From contig MEOQ01000017.1 of the NCBI GenBank assembly GCA_001769275.1, forward strand, positions 1 to 53,215: a stretch of DNA of 53,215 nucleotides, in the 5' to 3' direction. Every line of letters begins with the position of its first letter. The first letter of the stretch is position 1. Both the position numbers and the translations under genes were made by a program. Shown piece by piece: positions 50,648 to 53,215 of this stretch. The notes beneath the pieces were generated by a model. It saw nothing but the letters and a program-made list of their open reading frames with translations, ran no database searches and was not told the origin of the DNA. Source of the DNA: Bacteroidetes bacterium GWF2_43_63. Its GTDB lineage: Bacteria > Bacteroidota > Bacteroidia > Bacteroidales > DTU049.

Positions 50648-50899
50648 ATGTTTACTACATACATTTTGTATTCTGAAAAAGCCAGGCAATATTACGTCGG
50701 ACAAAGCGGCAATTTTGAAAACAGATTACGGGAACATCTGCGCTCAAAATGCAAATCAACCTGTTTTGCTGATGACTGGACCTGCGTTTTTAAAACTGAT
50801 GTTGCAACAAGAACTGAAGCTGTGGCAGTGGAAAGAAAAATTAAAAAACGCGGCGTTATCAGATTTTTAGAAGACCTGAAAGATAGCGCAGTTGGATAG
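50648..50899 (+). CDS. GIY-YIG nuclease-domain protein (UPF0213-like) between tRNA copies
   Basis: An 83-residue protein with the GIY-YIG nuclease core: MFTTYILYSEKARQYYVGQS, an Arg in ENRLREH and the glutamate in EAVAVERKIKKRG. Such proteins are DNA endonucleases, and some are parts of homing elements. The start at 50648 begins the domain; the frame upstream runs through the tRNA. The end is odd: the last residues DSAVG and the stop codon are encoded by a tRNA D-arm fragment identical to that of tRNA-Pro (16 bases). So the gene lies between an intact tRNA-Pro and its broken copy, as if it had been brought in with tRNA sequence. Confidence 0.75.
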   Translation: MFTTYILYSEKARQYYVGQSGNFENRLREHLRSKCKSTCFADDWTCVFKTDVATRTEAVAVERKIKKRGVIRFLEDLKDSAVG

Positions 50900-50992
50900 T
50901 TCCGCCTCTGGCGGAATAAACTCCCTTGGCTGGGGCCAATCTGTGGAATTCGAGTCGGGGAGTTTAGTCCGCTGAAAGCGGACCTCCGACAG
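50884..50992 (+). pseudogene. Degenerate tRNA-Pro copy with two hairpin insertions
   Basis: Pieces of tRNA-Pro occur in the right order: D-arm TAGCGCAGTTGGATAG (50884-50899), anticodon arm CTTGGCTGGGGCCAA, T-loop TTCGAGTCGG and 3' acceptor CTCCGACAGACAGG. Between the D-arm and anticodon arm sits a hairpin TTCCGCC-TCT-GGCGGAA plus TAAACTC; before the acceptor sits GGAGTTTA plus a hairpin GTCCGCT-GAA-AGCGGAC. The 5' acceptor strand is absent, so it cannot be a working tRNA. Confidence 0.75.
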
Positions 50993-51022
50993 ACAGGTTG
51001 TCAGCAATGGCAACCTGTTTTT
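50993..51022 (+). terminator. Duplicated tRNA-Pro terminator
   Basis: Identical to the terminator at 50602-50631, including the ten-base loop; it closes the degenerate tRNA copy. Confidence 0.8.
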
Positions 51023-51080
51023 GTTATAAGAAATATCCGATTGTCGCTCTTGAGATAATCAAATTAACCCACTTTTACAC

Positions 51081-51175
51081 AACCTGAGTGCCTCGCGGAG
51101 CGAGCTCTCTGCGTTGTGTAAATGCTCTGAAGCCAACGCACTCAGGTCGCATTCTGCGACGCAGAGAGGTTGGCT
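51081..51175. repeat. Distant relative of the RAYT-associated repeat
   Basis: CCTGAGTGC and CGCACTCAGG, and CTCTCTGCGT and ACGCAGAGAGG, form two inverted pairs with the same words as the 91-bp units near the RAYT, but in a different order. The rest of the 427-base gap 50900-51326 holds the tRNA remnant and AT-rich leader sequence. Confidence 0.65.
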
Positions 51176-51301
51176 TGAAACGTCAAAAAAGCAGTTTCTT
51201 AAAAAGACAATCTTTCGAATCGTATAATTCACTTCGTCAACAATAAATACAGTTACGTCTGAACGCATTATTGATACTGAATTTCATAAATTATTTCTTC
51301 C

Positions 51302-51309
51302 TACTTTTG
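51302..51309 (+). promoter_or_regulatory. Bacteroidota -7 box for acyl-CoA ligase
   Basis: TACTTTTG matches TAnnTTTG, 17 bases before the ATG at 51327. Confidence 0.55.
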
Positions 51310-51326
51310 GTATTATTTTCCCCGTC

Positions 51327-53003
51327 ATGCCATATCCAAAAATTCAAAATCCAGAACTACAGGCAACCTTTAATGGTTTCATGCAAGCCTCAATCAGAGA
51401 GCATTTCGCAATGAAGGCTCTTTCTGACTACGAAGGTGAGACCTGGACCTATGGACAGATAGCAACTGAAATTGCTATGCTGCAAGAGGGCTTCAAAGCC
51501 ATGGGCATTAAGCAAGGTGACAAAATTGCACTGATCGGAAAAAATTCCGCCAACTGGTGCAAAATATATCTGGCATCTGTTACCTACGGCGCAGTCATTG
51601 TGCCGATACTGCCTGATTTCAGGCCGGCCGACATGCATGCAATTGTCAATCACAGCGACTCCGTGCTACTTTTTGCCGAAGAATCAATTTACAATACGCT
51701 TGATCTGAAAGAAATACCGGCAATTCCGGTCGCCTTGCGGGTTCGCGACTTTTCCATTCTTGGAGCAACCGACCAGAACGAAGCCGGGCGCTTTGAGCAA
51801 GCAATCAGTCAATTCAAAACCACTCATCCTGAAGGTATCAAGCCCGAAGATGTTATTTATCGCGATCAAACGCCGGACGAACTTATTGTAATCAGCTACA
51901 CTTCAGGAACCACAGGCTTTTCAAAAGGAGTCATGCTGCCACAGCGCAGTTTGCGCGACAACATCATTTTCGCGCGCACCTATATGTTTATGAATCCCGG
52001 CGAGCGGATACTTTCATTCCTGCCGCTGGCACACGCCTTTGGCTGTGCCTTTGAATTTCTTTTTCCTTTTACACTCGGTTGTCACATCACTTTCCTCACC
52101 AAAACGCCGGCGCCATCAACCATCACCGAAGCATTCGGGAAAGTGAAGCCCAATCTCATTTTATCCGTTCCACTCGTCATTGAAAAAATATACAACGGAA
52201 AACTCCGGCCCGTCATTTCAAAACCACTAATGAAGATTTTGCTGAATATCCCCGGAATCCGCCGCGTATTGCTGAATATAATTAAAGCAAAGCTTACAGC
52301 CACGCTGGGTGGCGAATTCCGCGAAGTGGTTATTGGTGGCGCTGCTTTCAATCCCGATGCGGAGAAATTCTTCCGCAAAATGCGGTTTCCTTTCACTGTT
52401 GGCTATGGCATGACCGAATGCGGCCCGCTGATGTCGTATCGTGGATGGAAAACAACAGTCCTGCAAGGTTGTGGAAAAATCGTGGATGAACTCACATTGA
52501 AAATCGATTCTCCGGATCCGGAAAACATCAGCGGTGAAATTATGGTGAAAGGAAGTCATGTCATGCTCGGATATTACAAAAATCCCGAAGCAACCAAAGC
52601 CATCATAGACGATGACGGCTGGCTGCATTCAGGCGACATTGGAACCGTCGATAGCAACGGAAATATTTTTATCCGTGGCCGCATGAAAAGCATGATCCTG
52701 AGCGCTTCGGGACAAAACATCTATCCCGAAGAAATCGAAGCAGTGCTTGCCAAATATAGGCTCTTTCTTGAAGTGCTGGTCGTTGAACGAAAAAACAAAC
52801 CTGTCGCACTCATTTTTCCCGATGCCGATTACATGAAAAAACACGGCATCAGCCAGAATCATCTGCCCGCAAAAATAAAGGAAACGATCAAAGACGCCAA
52901 TCACCACCTCGCGGCCTATATGAAGGTAGCCGATTTTGAAATTATGACTGCGGAATTCGAAAAAACACCAAAGAAAAGTATTAAGAGGTTTAAGTATCAG
53001 TGA
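51327..53003 (+). CDS. Long-chain acyl-CoA ligase (AMP-dependent synthetase)
   Basis: Activates a fatty acid to acyl-CoA through an acyl-adenylate. The 558 residues hold the whole ANL fold: the phosphate loop YTSGTTGFSKGVM, FLPLAHAFGCAFEF, the adenine motif GYGMTECGPLMSY, GWLHSGDIG with the ribose-binding aspartate, and GRMKSMILSASGQNIYPEEIE with the hinge and C-terminal lysine region (KKSIKRFK near the end). It acts on the inner membrane face in lipid metabolism; chain length cannot be read. Monocistronic. Confidence 0.95.
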   Translation: MPYPKIQNPELQATFNGFMQASIREHFAMKALSDYEGETWTYGQIATEIAMLQEGFKAMGIKQGDKIALIGKNSANWCKIYLASVTYGAVIVPILPDFRPADMHAIVNHSDSVLLFAEESIYNTLDLKEIPAIPVALRVRDFSILGATDQNEAGRFEQAISQFKTTHPEGIKPEDVIYRDQTPDELIVISYTSGTTGFSKGVMLPQRSLRDNIIFARTYMFMNPGERILSFLPLAHAFGCAFEFLFPFTLGCHITFLTKTPAPSTITEAFGKVKPNLILSVPLVIEKIYNGKLRPVISKPLMKILLNIPGIRRVLLNIIKAKLTATLGGEFREVVIGGAAFNPDAEKFFRKMRFPFTVGYGMTECGPLMSYRGWKTTVLQGCGKIVDELTLKIDSPDPENISGEIMVKGSHVMLGYYKNPEATKAIIDDDGWLHSGDIGTVDSNGNIFIRGRMKSMILSASGQNIYPEEIEAVLAKYRLFLEVLVVERKNKPVALIFPDADYMKKHGISQNHLPAKIKETIKDANHHLAAYMKVADFEIMTAEFEKTPKKSIKRFKYQ

Positions 53004-53042
53004 TTGGGTATTGGTTAATGGTTATCGGGAAATGGTTAATGG
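53003..53042 (+). repeat. TATTGG/TTAATGG minisatellite, second locus
   Basis: Short tandem copies of GGGTATTGG and GGTTAATGG, the same motif family as 9051-9124. Confidence 0.7.
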
Positions 53043-53127
53043 AGAGCTAAGTTTGTGTGACTAATCCTGAAGGATAAAAAAGCAGTCCGGTTGTTTTAGA
53101 TTTTATTGAGGACTTTTGAAAAAGTTT

Positions 53128-53215
53128 TCCTGACTTGTCCATTTTAGTGCGACAGTTTCAGAGCCTGTAAATATTCAGTGATTTTCTGGTTATACTGCGT
53201 ACGGATTTTTATTTC
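53128..53215 (-). mobile_element. Right end of an insertion sequence (right window edge)
   Basis: Exact reverse complement of positions 8-95. The shared sequence stops after TCAGGA, as on the left side, so both are the same end of copies of one element pointing inward. Confidence 0.8.
53144..53215 (-). CDS. Transposase, C-terminal fragment (partial)
   Basis: Open from the window edge to the stop at 53144-53146, giving 23 residues ending QALKLSH, identical to the fragment at the left edge. The rest lies outside the window. Confidence 0.6.
   Translation of the reverse strand, partial: EIKIRTQYNQKITEYLQALKLSH

Noticed and set aside
50884-50992. Second functional tRNA
   Set aside because: The 5' acceptor strand is missing and two hairpins break the cloverleaf.
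50525-51022. Prophage or integrative element attachment site at tRNA-Pro
   Set aside because: No integrase or phage genes are present; the duplicated part is the tRNA with its terminator, around one small nuclease gene.

Overview
This 53,215-base window comes from a Bacteroidota genome. Promoters match the phylum's TAnnTTTG -7 box, leaders rarely show Shine-Dalgarno sequences, and lipoproteins, a TonB-dependent receptor paired with a DUF4249 lipoprotein, and several proteins with type A or type B sorting domains of the type IX secretion system (T9SS) are present. Class Bacteroidia is likely; I cannot name the genus. Both window ends carry the same 88-bp sequence in inverted orientation, encoding the last residues of a transposase, so the window is bounded by two copies of one insertion sequence.

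Layout. 0-2.6 kb: thioredoxin, DUF6132, DUF3108 and a thioredoxin-like lipoprotein. 2.6-9.0 kb (minus): PPi-type phosphofructokinase with an M28 peptidase, RNase R, a four-repeat OB-like protein and a DUF1801 protein. 9.0-15.6 kb: intergenic minisatellites, a GT2 glycosyltransferase, a SprB/PKD type B T9SS protein, DUF418, a GH114-like lipoprotein and a small exported protein. 15.6-20.3 kb: a long palindrome, then a PadR regulator, two membrane fusion proteins built of GldL-like hairpins and a GldM-like segment, and a GldM-like lipoprotein. 20.3-23.3 kb: dispersed repeats, a 2-hydroxyacid dehydrogenase, and a REP-associated transposase (RAYT) flanked by 91-bp repeat arrays. 23.3-30.1 kb: SecA, GH25 and a CoA-disulfide reductase/rhodanese/TusA/DsrE fusion. 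30.2-43.4 kb (minus): two tandem beta-helix T9SS proteins, two related lipoproteins with a possible 38-residue peptide between them, and a four-gene overlapping operon (secreted TIM-barrel-like protein, sugar-1-phosphate nucleotidyltransferase, AddB-like nuclease, PorP/SprF-like protein). 43.6-45.9 kb: L21, L27 and two GldN-like exported proteins. 46.1-50.4 kb (minus): TonB receptor, DUF4249, thioredoxin reductase. 50.5-53.0 kb: tRNA-Pro, a small GIY-YIG protein, a broken second tRNA copy, and a long-chain acyl-CoA ligase.

The most interesting system is the PadR locus at 16.0-20.3 kb. Protein A has three GldL-like hairpins (H-W/Y-P-G-A loops exactly 60 residues apart) followed by one GldM-like helix and periplasmic domain; protein B has two hairpins and one GldM-like part. 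A plus B would give five GldL hairpins and two GldM helices, the 5:2 ratio of the T9SS/gliding motor, here covalently encoded. A third gene encodes a GldM-like D1-D2 lipoprotein. The membrane glutamate of GldL appears to be missing, and an N-terminal HAAS/permease-prefix-like domain on A ties the complex to PadR, so a sensory or repurposed motor is as plausible as a working one. The two tandem GldN-like genes about 25 kb away could belong to the same side branch of the T9SS family, but this is inference.
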